Part shown: positions 42,662 to 53,096 of the stretch, piece after piece
How the letters are laid out: each line of letters opens with the position of its first letter
How positions within the stretch are numbered: the first letter of the stretch is position 1
Source of the DNA: CAVQFB01 sp963711675
GTDB lineage: Bacteria; Acidobacteriota; Terriglobia; Terriglobales; Acidobacteriaceae
Reading direction: 5' to 3'
Assembly: GCA_963711675.1 (NCBI GenBank)
Contig: CAVQFB010000006.1
Span: 124,001-188,000 of the forward strand
Length of the DNA stretch: 64,000 bases
Notes under the pieces: model-generated
The model's database searches: none
What the model saw: only the letters and a program-made list of their open reading frames with translations
What the model was told of the DNA's origin: nothing
Program-made: the position numbers and the translations under genes

Positions 42662-43462
42662 ATGGGCAGGTTTATTTCCATCTCTCTGCTTCTGGCCCTC
42701 TGCTCTCTCGTTGCGACGCCCGTCGTGGCGCGCAATATGCAAACCGGCTTCCTCGATCGCACCGTTACCGTAGACGCCGTCACCTACCGCTATCAGGTCT
42801 TCGTGCCCTCGAACTTCGACCCGCACAAGAAGTGGCCGGTCATTCTCTTCCTGCACGGCGCCGGAGAGCGCGGCGACAACGGCCTGGTGCAGGCCGATGT
42901 CGGCCTGGGTCACGCGATTCGCAAATATGCTGGCGAATTTCCCTTCGTTGTCGTAATGCCGCAGTGCCGCAACAACCACGTCTGGACTCAACCCGACATG
43001 CAGGCCCAGGCACTCGCGAGCCTCGATCAGGCCATGAAAGAATTCAAAGGCGACAAGGACCGTGTTTACTTGACCGGCCTCTCTATGGGTGGCTATGGCA
43101 CCTGGGATCTGGCGGGCAAGAATCTGGTCCGGTTTGCGGCGTTCGTTCCGATCTGCGGCGGGATCTCCGCACCCGGAACCTTTGCCGCGTTGCATGTGGG
43201 CTTGGTGGACGACCCGAAGGTCACCGACCCTTACGCCGAAACCGCCCGCCGGATCGGCAGCACGCCCGTGTGGATTTTTCATGGCAGCGACGACCCATTG
43301 GTTCCGGTCGAAGAGTCTCGAAAGATGGCCAAGGCGCTCGAGGCCGCCAAGGCGAACTTCCACTACACCGAGTATCCCGGCGTTGGCCACGAGTCCTGGA
43401 ACAAGGCCTATGCAGAACCTACACTCTTCCCGTGGCTCCTGGAGCAGAAGCTGAAGAAGTAA
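42662..43462 (+). CDS. Secreted alpha/beta-hydrolase (PHB-depolymerase/esterase-like)
   Basis: 266 residues with a signal peptide (ISISLLLALCSLVATPVVA) and an alpha/beta-hydrolase domain. The oxyanion region is LFLHGAGERGDNG, the nucleophile Ser141 is in LTGLSMGGYGTW, the acid lies in FHGSDDPLVPVEESR, and the catalytic His is in PGVGHESW. The arrangement matches putative secreted esterases of the LpqC/dienelactone hydrolase type. The substrate is unknown. It is preceded by ogt and followed by the permease. Confidence 0.9.
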   Translation: MGRFISISLLLALCSLVATPVVARNMQTGFLDRTVTVDAVTYRYQVFVPSNFDPHKKWPVILFLHGAGERGDNGLVQADVGLGHAIRKYAGEFPFVVVMPQCRNNHVWTQPDMQAQALASLDQAMKEFKGDKDRVYLTGLSMGGYGTWDLAGKNLVRFAAFVPICGGISAPGTFAALHVGLVDDPKVTDPYAETARRIGSTPVWIFHGSDDPLVPVEESRKMAKALEAAKANFHYTEYPGVGHESWNKAYAEPTLFPWLLEQKLKK

Positions 43463-43477
43463 CCCGCGGAACCGACT

Positions 43478-44989
43478 TTGAGCGCCACCGAGTCAAAGAC
43501 CACTCCCGCGAAGTCTGCCCTGCGCAAGGCTGGGCTCTTCTACTTCGTCTGGGTGATGTTCTCGTACTGCACCGGCGGGCCGTTCGGGCTCGAGGACATG
43601 GTCACGACCTCAGGCCCCGGCCTGACCCTGATCTACCTGCTGGTGATTCCGTTTCTTCTGGTCGATTCCAGTATCGCTGGTATCGGCGGAACTCACTACA
43701 GCGATGCCCGTCGAAGGCGGCTTCTATCGCTGGGCACGTGCCGGCTTTGGCGATCTCTGGGGATTTCTCGCCGGATGGTGGAACTGGTGCGCTTCGTTTC
43801 TTTTGGGCGCCGCCTACGCTGTGCAGTTCTCCGATTATCTGGGCTTCTACTTTCCGCTGCTGACAGGATGGAAGCACTATCTGGTTTCGCTGGTCGTGAT
43901 CGCGCTGATCACCTGGATCAACGTGCGCGGAATCGAAGCCGTGGGAAAATTCGCCACGGCCCTTGAACTGTTCATTCTCTTGCCGGTGATCGTTCTTGTC
44001 GTGGTCGGGCTTTCGAAGTGGCACCACAATCCGTTCGTGCCGATGATCCCGCCGCATCAGCCGGTGTTCAACGTATTCGGAGTTGGGCTTGCGCTGGGAT
44101 TGTGGCTTTATTCCGGCTACGAGCAGTGCTCCACCGTGGCCGAAGAAGTGGAGAACCCGCAGCGCACATATCCGCTGGCGCTGGCCATTGTCGTGCCGCT
44201 GTCGGTGGCGGTGTATTTTCTGCCGACGTTTGCTTCGCTGGCTGCGCTGGGCAACTGGCAGGATTGGCACACCCGATTTTTCTCCGACGCTGCCCAGATG
44301 ATCGGAGGCCCCTGGCTCGGCGCCTGGATGACTCTGGCCGCCATGGTGACCAACATTTCATTCTCAATGCAACCGTCCTGGCCTCGACCCGAATGCCTTT
44401 TGCGATGGCCGAAGATGGCTATCTACCACATAGCCTGACTGGCATACACCCGCGCTATGGCACACCGTGGATTTCGATCATCATTTCGTCAGCCATCTAC
44501 GCGCTGCTTTCCGTGCTGAAGCTGACGCAACTCATCAGCGTATATAGCTGGCTGCGCATTGCGACCACGATCCTGACCGTGCTCGCCGCCTGGCAGCTGC
44601 GGCGCAAAATGCCGGGCATGAAGCGGCCATTCTTGATTCCCGGAAAGCGCATGGGATTGATCTACGCCGTGTTGGCGCCGGTTGTGATGAGCGTGGTGGC
44701 GTTGCTGGGAAGCGACCGCTTTGGCCTGATCTGGGGAGCAGTGTCGATCGCTGTGGGGCCGGCGGTGTATCTGATGTTGCGGAAAGACGCACTCGGAGAT
44801 CTGTGTCCCATCCGTGAGTGTAGCGATTTATCGCCAACTATCGATGGTCCACAGCTGATCCCACCACTCGTTCAATTCCCAACACGACAGAGTACCAATG
44901 GTAGCACTAAACGACGCACAGAGTCAACTTGCGCAAGGTATCCCGTTAAGCAAATTTGTTGGTATGCCCATCGGCAATCCTCAGGCTGA
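43478..44989 (+). pseudogene. APC-family amino acid permease, two frameshifts
   Basis: Three consecutive frames add up to one 12-helix transporter. The first (from TTG 43478) reads GLFYFVWVMFSYCTGGPFGLE. The second, from about 43660, reads MPVEGGFYRWARAGFGDLWG through VFGVGLALGLWLYSGYEQCS. The third, from about 44357, reads NATVLASTRMPFAMAEDGYL to the end. One extra base lies in the TTTCTTCTGG region (43652-43660), and one base is missing near the TTT at 44355-44357. The C-terminal 50 residues of the third frame look unlike transporter sequence, so the natural end may be lost. It is either a recent pseudogene or sequence error. Confidence 0.75.
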
Positions 44990-45642
44990 AACGAGAGGGA
45001 ATCAGTTGGATCGTAAACAACGAAGCCGTCCAATCACCAAGCGGGCTACCGCCACCAACCGACCCATTCGGTGTGCTTCAAGTCTTCGTTCGGAGTGAGT
45101 CGGTTGCGTGAGAACTTGGGCCTTTATTCGTCGCGACCAGAGCCGCCTCCGAGCGAAGGGCGAACCACTTCCTGCGTCTTGCGTCATCGCACCTGCCATA
45201 AAGAGAAACATGCAGCTGCCAGGAGCATGGAAAAGGTTCTGGCTTGCGGCCGTTGCTAAAAACAATCAGTAAAACAGCGCGAGAATTCCTAGACATGACT
45301 GTGTGGTGACGAGTGCAAAAACAGATAATCCAGAACGGGGTCAACGGCGTAGACAACATAACAGCAGCACTGACAAGAATACAAATACTCGGACAGCGAA
45401 ATCGGACGACATTTGCCAGCTGAAACGATCTCTTTGAGCCACTCGCTCGACGCGTCCTGAAGATTGCTATTCGCCCTACCGAGAATGTATGCATCGGAAT
45501 TAATGATCCGAAACCAGAGACAACTATGAAATCAGGCGTCTCTGACAATGACTGGCGATTACACCGCTACTAGGGCGTGCCTTGTTCCAAAATTATGGTT
45601 CTGTCGCGCGGGCGCCCTCGCCCGCGCGAGGGCGAAGTCCGC
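44990..45642. other. 653-bp region without a recognisable gene
   Basis: The composition is visibly richer in A/T than the surroundings. The longest frames (minus 45078-45548, plus 44898-45098) lack protein-like pattern. A short plus-strand frame around 45000-45108 reads WIVNNEAVQSPSGLPPPTDP and could be a gene remnant. No repeat family of this window occurs here. Confidence 0.45.
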
Positions 45643-46940
45643 TCAGCTCACCCAATCCAGAAACTTGTACCACATGCCCGCAAACGGCAGGAACCACGGC
45701 TTGCCGTTGTAAAGCCCAAGCGGCGCGCCCGGGAAGGGAATTCCGACAAATGGATTCTCCGGCTTGCCGCCCGCAATCCACTCCGCCATCTTCTGCCCCT
45801 GATATGTTGCCATGGCGACGCCGTGCCCGGCATATCCCACCGCGAAGTAGATGCCATCGAGTTGTCCCGCATGCGGCATGATGTCGAATGCGAAGTCGAG
45901 CGTGCCACCCCACACGTATTCGACTTTCGCGTCGCGCAACTGCGGATAGACTCCGATCATTCCTTCCCGCAGAAGTCCCGCGCTCTCACGGATAGTTCGT
46001 TCGGTCTCAGGGAAGAACGCAGCACGTCCCCCAAACAGCATTCGCCGGTCGGGTGTGAGCCGATAGTAGTAGAGATAGTTTTTCGAGTCGTAGATCATGC
46101 GGTTACGCGGGCTTAGTTCGTGGGCCAGCGCCTCCGGCAAAACTTCCGTCGCAATGATGTACGAGCCGATGGGAATGATTTTCTTCTTGAGCGACGGCGT
46201 TACCGATCCCGTGTAGCCGCTGGTCCCGACAAAAACATCCCGCGCCCAGAGCGCGCCGCACGATGTCGCCACTCGCCAGCCAGCCGTACCCTGCCGCGAT
46301 TCCCGCTCAATTTTTTCGACTCGCGTGCCTTCGAATATGCTCGCTCCCGCCCGCTCCGCCGCTCGCGCCAGTCCCGGCAACATACCGTGCCGGATTCAGC
46401 GCCCGCGCTCACTTCATCGACCATGCCGCCGTAGTAAATATCAGATCCGATTTCTGTTTGCAGCTCGTGCCTTTGCACCACTCGCAGCTGATGGTTGAAC
46501 TCACGCGCGATGACTTCCACCTGCCGTGCGTAGTCATCAAAATGCTTCTGCTTGCAGGCGACCTCCAGATGCCCGCAGCGCGCGAAATCGCAATCGATGT
46601 TCTCTTCGCGAACGATCTGCTCCACGCAATCGATCGACTCCAGCGACGCCGCATACATGCGCTGCGTGCGTTCGCGCCCATACATCGAGATCAGCTTGTT
46701 TACGCCCAGCTTCAGCCCGGTAAGCACCATGCCACCGTTGCGCGAGCTTGCTCCCCAGCCAATCGTCTCCGCTTCCAGAACAGCTACGGTCGCACCGCGT
46801 TTAGCCAACGCCCGGGCCGCCGATAGTCCCGTAAAACCCGCACCGATAACCGCCACATCCACGGACTCCGGCAGCGGCCGCGAGGCGGGCTTCGGCATCT
46901 CCACCGTTGTCAGCCAGAAATTGTGTTGAAGTGGAGTCAT
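45643..46940 (-). pseudogene. FAD-dependent oxidoreductase (DAO/PuuB-like), frameshifted
   Basis: The N-terminal part from ATG 46940 has the FAD-binding motif VAVIGAGFTGLSAARALAKR and GWGASSRNGGMV, as in gamma-glutamylputrescine oxidase-like enzymes. The C-terminal part in another frame has RMLFGGRAAFF, GGTLDFAFDIMPHAGQLDGI and GYAGHGVAMATYQGQKMAEW. Bridging them needs two one-base deletions on the minus strand, near 46400-46404 (GGGCGC) and at 46373-46375 (GGG). The intermediate frame then reads LNPARYVAGLARAAER. The corrected length is about 431 residues. The enzyme would oxidise an amine or amino acid. Confidence 0.78.
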
Positions 46941-47252
46941 GGTTTTGCCATTGCACCAATGCCCATCGGAACCGAGCATTGTAGTGCAGCGGGGCTATTC
47001 ATCAAGACTGCCATTTATAAGCTCTGCCTTTGCTAGAGGCGGGTGGTGAGAGGTTTGGATTCGGATCATCTATTTTTCTATTTCTCTATCGGTGTCATCC
47101 TGAGCGTAGCCGTTCTTCAGGCGAAGCGAAGGACCTGGCGTGCAGTTCCACCACCCTCACGAACCAAACTGCTCCAATATCCCACCACACAGCTACCCGC
47201 TTCCCAACGCTCCCGCCTTGAACCCCGCCCCCATCGCCCGTAAACTTAGTAA
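46941..47252. other. Divergent spacer with a TGTCATCCTGAG repeat
   Basis: 312 bp between the oxidoreductase and the CDF gene. A repeat unit, TGTCATCCTGAGCGTAGCCG...GGCGAAGCGAAGGACCT, lies at 47094-47136. No other feature was found. Confidence 0.5.
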
Positions 47253-48194
47253 ATGCACGTTCACGGGAGCCATGACGCAAGTGGACGCACCGGCAAGGTG
47301 CTCAAAGTCTCCCTGTTCGTGACCTTTGCTTACATCGTGCTGCTGGTGATTTCCGGAATACGCTCGCATTCGCTGGCGCTGCTTTCCGAGGCCGGACACA
47401 ATCTCTCCGATTTTCTGGCGCTGCTGCTCTCATTGACCGCGGTCTATCTGCACAACCGGCCGCCGAGTTCCACCAAGACTTACGGCTACCATCGGGCCGG
47501 CGTGCTGGCCGCGCTGGTAAATTCCGTCTCGCTGGTGGCGGTGTCGTTCTTCATCTTTTATGAGGCCTTCCGGCGCGTGCAGCATCCCGAGCAGGTGCAT
47601 GCCGCCACGATGATGGGCGTGGCCGCGGCCGGTGTGGTCATGAATGGCGTGATCGCACTTCTTCTCTTCAGCTCCAGCCGCGACGTGAACATCCGCAGCG
47701 CTCTGCTTCACGAGATTGGCGACACGCTTTCCACCGCCGCCGTGATTGTTGGCGGCTGGGCTATTTTCGTCACCCACCAGTACTGGATCGACTCGGCTCT
47801 CTCTTTTGGGATCGGCGCTCTGATTCTCTGGTCGGGCTTCGGAATCGTGAAAGAGACGCTCAACATCTTGCTCGAAGGCACGCCGCGCGGCATGAAACTC
47901 GACCAAGTCGAAGACGCCATACGCCGCATCGAAGGCGTAAACGATGTACACGATCTTCACGTCTGGAGCATTGGCTCGGAAACCCATGCGCTTTCCTGCC
48001 ACATCGCGATTGCCGACATACCTCCCTCGGTCAGCGAGCGCATTCTCCGTGACGTGAAAGAACGGTTGCACGAGAGCTTTCGCATCGACCACACCACGAT
48101 TCAGTTCGAGCACGTCGAATGCGAAGTCGCGCACGGCTGCGTGATGCCGGTAGGCGAAGCCGGCCACGAGCATCAGCACGAACATGAGCACTAA
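47253..48194 (+). CDS. Cation diffusion facilitator (CzcD-like zinc/metal exporter)
   Basis: 313 residues with six transmembrane helices. The metal site residues H49 and D53 (SEAGHNLSD) in helix 2 and H153 and D157 (LHEIGD) in helix 5 match the Zn-transporting CDF group. The cytoplasmic C-terminal domain (VNDVHDLHVWSIGSETHALS) is complete. The N-terminus (MHVHGSHD) and the C-terminus (HEHQHEHEH) are rich in His, probably for metal binding. It exchanges metal for protons at the inner membrane. Confidence 0.93.
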   Translation: MHVHGSHDASGRTGKVLKVSLFVTFAYIVLLVISGIRSHSLALLSEAGHNLSDFLALLLSLTAVYLHNRPPSSTKTYGYHRAGVLAALVNSVSLVAVSFFIFYEAFRRVQHPEQVHAATMMGVAAAGVVMNGVIALLLFSSSRDVNIRSALLHEIGDTLSTAAVIVGGWAIFVTHQYWIDSALSFGIGALILWSGFGIVKETLNILLEGTPRGMKLDQVEDAIRRIEGVNDVHDLHVWSIGSETHALSCHIAIADIPPSVSERILRDVKERLHESFRIDHTTIQFEHVECEVAHGCVMPVGEAGHEHQHEHEH

Positions 48195-48239
48195 GCCACC
48201 AGCCGCCGCGGTATCACACTTCTGCCAGAGCGCCCGGAC

Positions 48240-49968
48240 TTAAGAAGCCTTCCCCTTCGCCTGGCTCTCGTAGATTTCTTTCACCCGCTCCAGCGTGTCG
48301 ATTTCCTCGGCTGGCTTGTCAGGCCGTAGGCGGACAATCCTCGGGAAACGCAGCGCATATCCGCTATCGTGCCGGTCGGACTGCATGACGTTGTTGAATG
48401 CGACTTCGAGCACAACCGTCGGCTCCACTTGCCGCCGGAAGCCCTGATCTTCGACGGTGTGATCCAGAAACCACTTCGTCATTTCTGCGATTTCCGCATC
48501 GGTGAGTCCGGAATAGGCCTTGCCGACATTCACCAGCCGGTCTCCGTCCCTCACCGCGAACGTGTAGTCACTAAGTACGCCGATCCGCTTGCCATGTCCG
48601 TATTCGGCCGCGGTCACCACCACGTCGAGGGTGGCCAGTTCACGTTTCAGTTTGAGCCATGATTTCCCGCGCCGGCCCGGGCGTGTATTTCGAATCGAGA
48701 TCCTTGATCATCAGGCCTTCGTTGCCGCGCTCCTGCGCTGCCTCAAATAATTCTTCGAGGCGTTCGGGTGTGGAAGCCTCGAAAACCGGCGCTCGCAGAA
48801 TCTTGGTTGGCCCCATCCCGTCCTCACCCGAAAATCCCAGCTGTCCCTGCGACTCTCTGGATCGTGCCTTAGCGCCCTTGCGCGTCCCTTGCAGCAGTTC
48901 GTCGAGAATCTTTGCCCGCTCCCGTAGGGGTCGGTCGATCAGCAACTCGCCTCCGGCATAAATGACGTCGAAGACGAGGTAAGCTACCGGCACGCGCCGA
49001 ATCATCTCATCGCTGACTTTCTTTCTTCCAAGCCGTTGCTGAATGGCCGTGAACGGCAGTGCCTGGCCGGGACTTTCAGGATCGCCTTCCAGGTAGCTCC
49101 AGGCGACGATCTCGCCGTCAAGGATTGCGTCATTCGGCAAGCCGGCGAGCGCATCGGGAAGTTCCGGAAATGACTCAGTGATTTCATCGCGCGTCCGCGA
49201 GAAAATTCTGACTTCGTCGCCGGAACAATGCGCTTGGGCTCGGATTCCGTCATATTTATCTTCGACGGCGGCGTTCGCAAAATAGCTGAGCGCATCTTCC
49301 GCGGATTCAGCAGGACTCGCCAGCATCATCCCAATGGGATGAAACAGGCGCATCTTCACTTCCGCAAGCTTGCCTTCGGCCGCAAAGCGCAGCGTCTCTC
49401 CGATATCCCCCAGCATCATGTTGGCGCGCTGCACCTCGGCGGTGGATGCGCCGTACGCCTTCGCCACGGCCTCCTCGACCAGAGCTCTCTTTCAGGCCGA
49501 TGCGAAGGTCGCCGGTCATAATCTTGACGAGATACTTTGCTTCGATCGGACTGGCTCGTCGGAGCAGATCGCGCACCAGCGCTGTCTTGGCCGCCGCCCC
49601 GCGTGTGGTCGCGATTTTCCGGAATTCTTTCTCGACATCAGTAACGCTCAGTCGCTCCACAGACAAATTTCGCACGGGCAGCACTTCCTCGACCACTGCC
49701 CCCAGATCGCCGTGCTTGCGATAAGACGCATTCAACTCCTTGTCGGCTCTTGCCCGACAAATCGCGCACCACCTGCCAAAGTAGCGAACCACCAACCTGT
49801 AACGTAGCCTCTTCGAACACGGGAAACGGGCGGCCGGAAAAGAAAACTGCCGAGGTCGCAGCCTCCTCTACAGTCCGCGACTTGAAATACTCCGCGACGA
49901 TGCCGACCTTTTCCAGTTTCTTGGTCGTGCGCGGCAACGGCTTCGCAGGCTGCAGCGAACTGCTCCAT
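48240..49968 (-). pseudogene. ATP-dependent DNA ligase, four frameshifts
   Basis: Fragments in successive frames make one ligase. N-terminal domain: MEQFAAACEAVAA and TTKKLEKVGIVAEYFKSR. Adenylation domain with the nucleotidyl-transferase motif EDKYDGIRAQAH (Lys nucleophile), then DEVRIFSRTRDEIT and DAILDGEIVAW. OB domain with LKLKRELATLDVVVTAAEYG. Single extra bases are placed near 49929, 49745, 49484-49487 and 48675-48681. The corrected protein of about 570 residues resembles the archaeal/bacterial LigB-like type, a non-replicative repair ligase. All key motifs are present, so sequence error is plausible. Confidence 0.8.
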
Positions 49969-50113
49969 AGACAGATTCGAGACACTCAATACCAGAAGCG
50001 ATCTAACTGGCTCAAGCACAGTGACTTGCGCCGTCTTTGCGCTTCGCGAGCGCCCGGCGCTGTGATAATCTTACTGGGCGCGACTTCTCTTTCCAAAGGA
50101 TCATCCAATAAGC

Positions 50114-51100
50114 ATGCGTTATTTGCGTTCCATGTCGCGTTTCCTGTTGACCTTGCAGCTTCTGCCCGCACTGGAGAGCGGCGAGGAAACGCTGGTTGGC
50201 GGCCAGGCCGTGCTTGAGGGCGTGATGATGCGCTCGCCGCACGCGTGGGCCATCGCGGTGCGCAAACCCTCGGGAGAGATCGCCAAGCACCGCGAGTCCC
50301 TGGAGCGTCCCTCGGAAAAGCACAAGTGGATGGGCTGGCCCTTACTGCGCGGGGTGATGACGCTGGGCCAGGCGATGACGCTGGGCTTCCGTGCGTTGAA
50401 ATTTTCCGCCAACGTGGCCCTCGACGAAATTCCGCCCGACGAGCAGGGAAAGAAGTTCGAAGTCAACGGCTGGATGGCGGCGGCCAACATCATTCTGTCG
50501 GTCGGATTTTTCATCTTCACTTACAAGTTCTTGCCTTTGCTGGCTGCTACCGAATTGAAGCGTGTGAATCCGCTGTTTGGCGAGCAGATCATCTTCAATG
50601 TGGTGGATGGCCTCATCCGCCTAGTGCTCTTCCTGCTGTTCATCTGGGGCGTTTCGCTCATGCGCGACATCCATCGGGTCTACGAATATCACGGCGCGGA
50701 GCACAAGACCGTCTTCGCTTTCGAGAACGGCGACCCCATGCAGACGGAGGCGGTGCAGAAGTATTCCACTTTCCATCCCCGCTGCGGGACCAGCTTCCTG
50801 ATGACCGTGATGATCATATCGATCGTGATCTATACGCTGGTGCCGGTGACGACCTTCTGGGCGAGGTTTGGAGTGCGCATCGCGTTGCTGCCCGTGATCG
50901 CCGGCCTGTCGTACGAGATCATCCGGTTCGCGGCCAAGCATCGCGGATCGCTCTTCGCCTTGATGACCGCTCCCGGCCTGTGGCTGCAGCGGATTACCAC
51001 CCAGCCTCCTACCGACGATCAGGTCGAGTGCGCCATCATCGCGCTCGATGAAGCCATGGCTCTGGAAAAGCAGCGTGGCGGCGAACTGGTCATCGCCTAG
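50114..51100 (+). CDS. DUF1385 (YqhQ-like) membrane protein
   Basis: 328 residues. The motif GGQAVLEGVMMRSPHAWAIAV and YEYHGAEHKTVFAFENG, with HPRCGTSFL, define DUF1385. Four hydrophobic helices lie around residues 120-140, 158-180, 230-250 and 252-275. In Firmicutes this family sits beside prmC and prfA, and the same linkage appears here. The function is unknown; the context suggests a tie to translation or cell-envelope physiology. Confidence 0.9.
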   Translation: MRYLRSMSRFLLTLQLLPALESGEETLVGGQAVLEGVMMRSPHAWAIAVRKPSGEIAKHRESLERPSEKHKWMGWPLLRGVMTLGQAMTLGFRALKFSANVALDEIPPDEQGKKFEVNGWMAAANIILSVGFFIFTYKFLPLLAATELKRVNPLFGEQIIFNVVDGLIRLVLFLLFIWGVSLMRDIHRVYEYHGAEHKTVFAFENGDPMQTEAVQKYSTFHPRCGTSFLMTVMIISIVIYTLVPVTTFWARFGVRIALLPVIAGLSYEIIRFAAKHRGSLFALMTAPGLWLQRITTQPPTDDQVECAIIALDEAMALEKQRGGELVIA

Positions 51101-51125
51101 CGGCCCCGCCGCGAAAAATATCACA

Positions 51126-51217
51126 TAGTCTTTGGTCATTCATCCTTGGTCGTTCGCTCGCGACCGTTAGGCCTATCACAATGTGTCTGGTCGTTCGTCA
51201 TTGGTCGTTGGGCCTCC
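51126..51217. repeat. Left heptamer arm of the four-helix-bundle cassette
   Basis: About 13 consecutive 7-mers, largely in register: TAGTCTT, TGGTCAT, TCATCCT, TGGTCGT, TCGCTCG and later TGGTCGT, TCGTCAT, TGGTCGT, TGGGCCT. Confidence 0.65.
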
Positions 51218-51246
51218 AAAACCCTACGCTCTTCTTGGGGGTTACA

Positions 51247-51654
51247 ATGCCATCATCATTTAAAGATTTGCGTGTTTGGCAGGAAGCGATGAGATTGACC
51301 TTAGATATCTATCGAGTTACGGCGGGCTTCCCTAAACACGAGCTTTACGGCCTGGTCAGCCAGATGCGGCGAGCAGCGGTTTCCATTCCGAGTAATATTG
51401 CGGAGGGTAAGGGACATCAGACAAACAGAGAATTCAACCATTTCCTCTATCATGCGAGAGGATCTCTTCTAGAATTGCAGACCCAAGTTCTCATCGCCAA
51501 GGAATTAGAATATCTTTCAGAAGAGCGCGCGGAGCAGCTTAACGGCCGTGCGGATGGTGTTGGGCGTGCTCTGAATGGCCTGATAAAAGCCTTCCGAACT
51601 GAGAATGCATTACCCGAGGGGCGAAGGACGAATGACCAGCGACTTAAGACTTAG
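51247..51654 (+). CDS. Four-helix-bundle protein (S23/IVP-like)
   Basis: 135 residues from ATG 51247 (GGGGG upstream). The sequence FKDLRVWQEAMRLTLDIYRV, YGLVSQMRRAAVSIPSNIAE, GKGHQTNREFNHFLYHARGS and LLELQTQVLIAKEL is diagnostic of the four-helix-bundle family. That family was first seen in 23S rRNA intervening sequences and is related to the Avd protein of diversity-generating retroelements. It splits the DUF1385-prfA-prmC cluster and is enclosed by inverted heptamer arms. The C-terminal end (GRRTNDQRLKT) is itself encoded by the right arm. Confidence 0.9.
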   Translation: MPSSFKDLRVWQEAMRLTLDIYRVTAGFPKHELYGLVSQMRRAAVSIPSNIAEGKGHQTNREFNHFLYHARGSLLELQTQVLIAKELEYLSEERAEQLNGRADGVGRALNGLIKAFRTENALPEGRRTNDQRLKT

Positions 51655-51686
51655 CCCAGCGATCGACGACGAGTGACTAACGACTA
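51621..51686. repeat. Right heptamer arm of the four-helix-bundle cassette
   Basis: Read on the minus strand: TAGTCGT, TAGTCAC, TCGTCGT, CGATCGC, TGGGCTA, then TGGTCAT, TCGTCCT. It is inverted relative to the left arm, overlaps the 3' end of the four-helix-bundle gene and ends 4 bp before prfA. Confidence 0.65.
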
Positions 51687-51690
51687 AACT

Positions 51691-52771
51691 ATGTTTGAAC
51701 GCCTGGATCAAATCGAAGCCCGCTACGAGGAACTGACGCAGGCCCTCGCGTCGCCGGAAATTACGAATGATTCACAGAAATACCAGAAGACCGCCAAGGC
51801 GCACAGCGAGATCACGCCGATCGTCGAGAAATATCGCGAATACAAAGATCTCACCCGCGGGATTGCCGAGAGCAAAGCCGTGCTCGCAGACGAGAAAGAC
51901 CCCGACATGCTCGCCTACGCGCAGGAAGAACTAGACAAGCTGGAACCCCGAGTGGCGCAGATCGAAGAAGAGTTGAAGGTACTGCTGCTGCCCAAGGATC
52001 CGAACGACGAAAAGAACGTTGTCCTCGAAATCCGGGCCGGCACCGGTGGCGACGAGGCCACGCTCTTCGCCGCCGAACTGTTTCGCATGTACACGCGATT
52101 CGCCGAGATGAAGCGCTGGAAGGTCGAGGTTCTCTCAAGCTCAGATTCCGCAGTCGGCGGCCTGAAAGAAGTGATCGCGATGATCGAAGGCGATCGCGTC
52201 TACTCGCAGATGAAATACGAGAGTGGCGTGCATCGTGTGCAGCGCGTGCCCGCCACCGAGCAGCAGGGACGCGTTCACACCTCAGCGGTGACGGTGGCCG
52301 TGCTTCCGGAAGCGGAAGATGTGGACATCAAGATCGAGGCCAAAGACCTGCGCATCGATACCTTCTGTTCTTCAGGACCAGGCGGGCAGTCGGTGAACAC
52401 GACGTATTCCGCTGTGCGCATCACGCATATCCCGACCAACACCGTGGTCAGTTGCCAGGACGAGAAGTCGCAGATCAAGAACCGCGAAAAAGGCATGCGC
52501 GTGCTGCGTTCGCGTCTTGTACGAAGTGGAAATGCAGAAGCAGCAGGACGCACTGGCCAAAGAGCGTAAGTCGATGGTGGGCAGCGGCGATCGCAGCGAA
52601 AAGATTCGCACCTACAATTTCCCGCAGAACCGGCTCACCGACCATCGCATCGGCTTCACCATTCACCAGCTGGAGCAGGTCATGGACGGCAAGATTCAGC
52701 CACTGGTGGACGCGCTCATCACGCACTATCAAGCGGAGAAGCTGAAGCAGGAAACTGCTACGCCGGTATGA
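51691..52771 (+). CDS. prfA: Peptide chain release factor 1, one frameshift
   Basis: Recognises UAA and UAG and triggers peptide release. Frame 1 holds the N-terminal coiled region, the PAT tripeptide (187-189) that marks RF1 and the GGQ motif (231-233, SSGPGGQSVNTTYSA). It runs out of frame after MRVLRSRL. Frame 2 resumes at YEVEMQKQQDALAKERKSMV and ends normally. One extra base near 52515-52519 explains the break, and the corrected length is about 360 residues. Since RF1 is essential in nearly all bacteria, a sequencing error is the simpler reading. prmC, which methylates the GGQ glutamine, follows. Confidence 0.93.
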
Positions 52772-52787
52772 CACAATTGCCGGGACC

Positions 52788-53053
52788 TGTCATCTTGAGC
52801 GGAATGGCAGGATGCGCTTGCGCATTCTGCCCTGCAGTCGAAAAGCCTGCCCTGAGGGAGCGCTAGCGACTCGAATGGGACCCCTTGTCTGCCGATTCTC
52901 TTCACAGGCCCGTCGAGGAGTCCTCTCCACGACATTCGACTGAACGGTGGTGAGAACTCCCTGACGAGCCGATCGACACTGCACCCAGGCGTGGGCTCCT
53001 TCGACTTCGTGACATCGTTCCTGCGAACAATGTCACTTCGCTCAGGGTGACAG
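52788..53053. repeat. 266-bp element with inverted TGTCA...TGACA ends
   Basis: It begins TGTCATCTTGAGCG and ends CGCTCAGGGTGACA, an imperfect 14-bp terminal inverted repeat matching the common TGTCATCCTGAGCG unit. It contains GGATGCGC-TT-GCGCATTC and has no coding frame. It fills the prfA-prmC gap. Confidence 0.6.
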
Positions 53054-53096
53054 CCGTGGGGGAACACCGCTATCCGATCGCAGGCAAAATTATTGG

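Noticed and set aside
45078..45548. 156-aa minus-strand frame
   Set aside because: Composition is unlike real proteins of this genome and no motif is seen; kept only as a featureless region.
51247..51654. Four-helix-bundle gene as part of a 23S rRNA intervening sequence or a diversity-generating retroelement
   Set aside because: No rRNA, variable repeat or DGR-type reverse transcriptase lies nearby; the only RT is the group II maturase 28 kb away.
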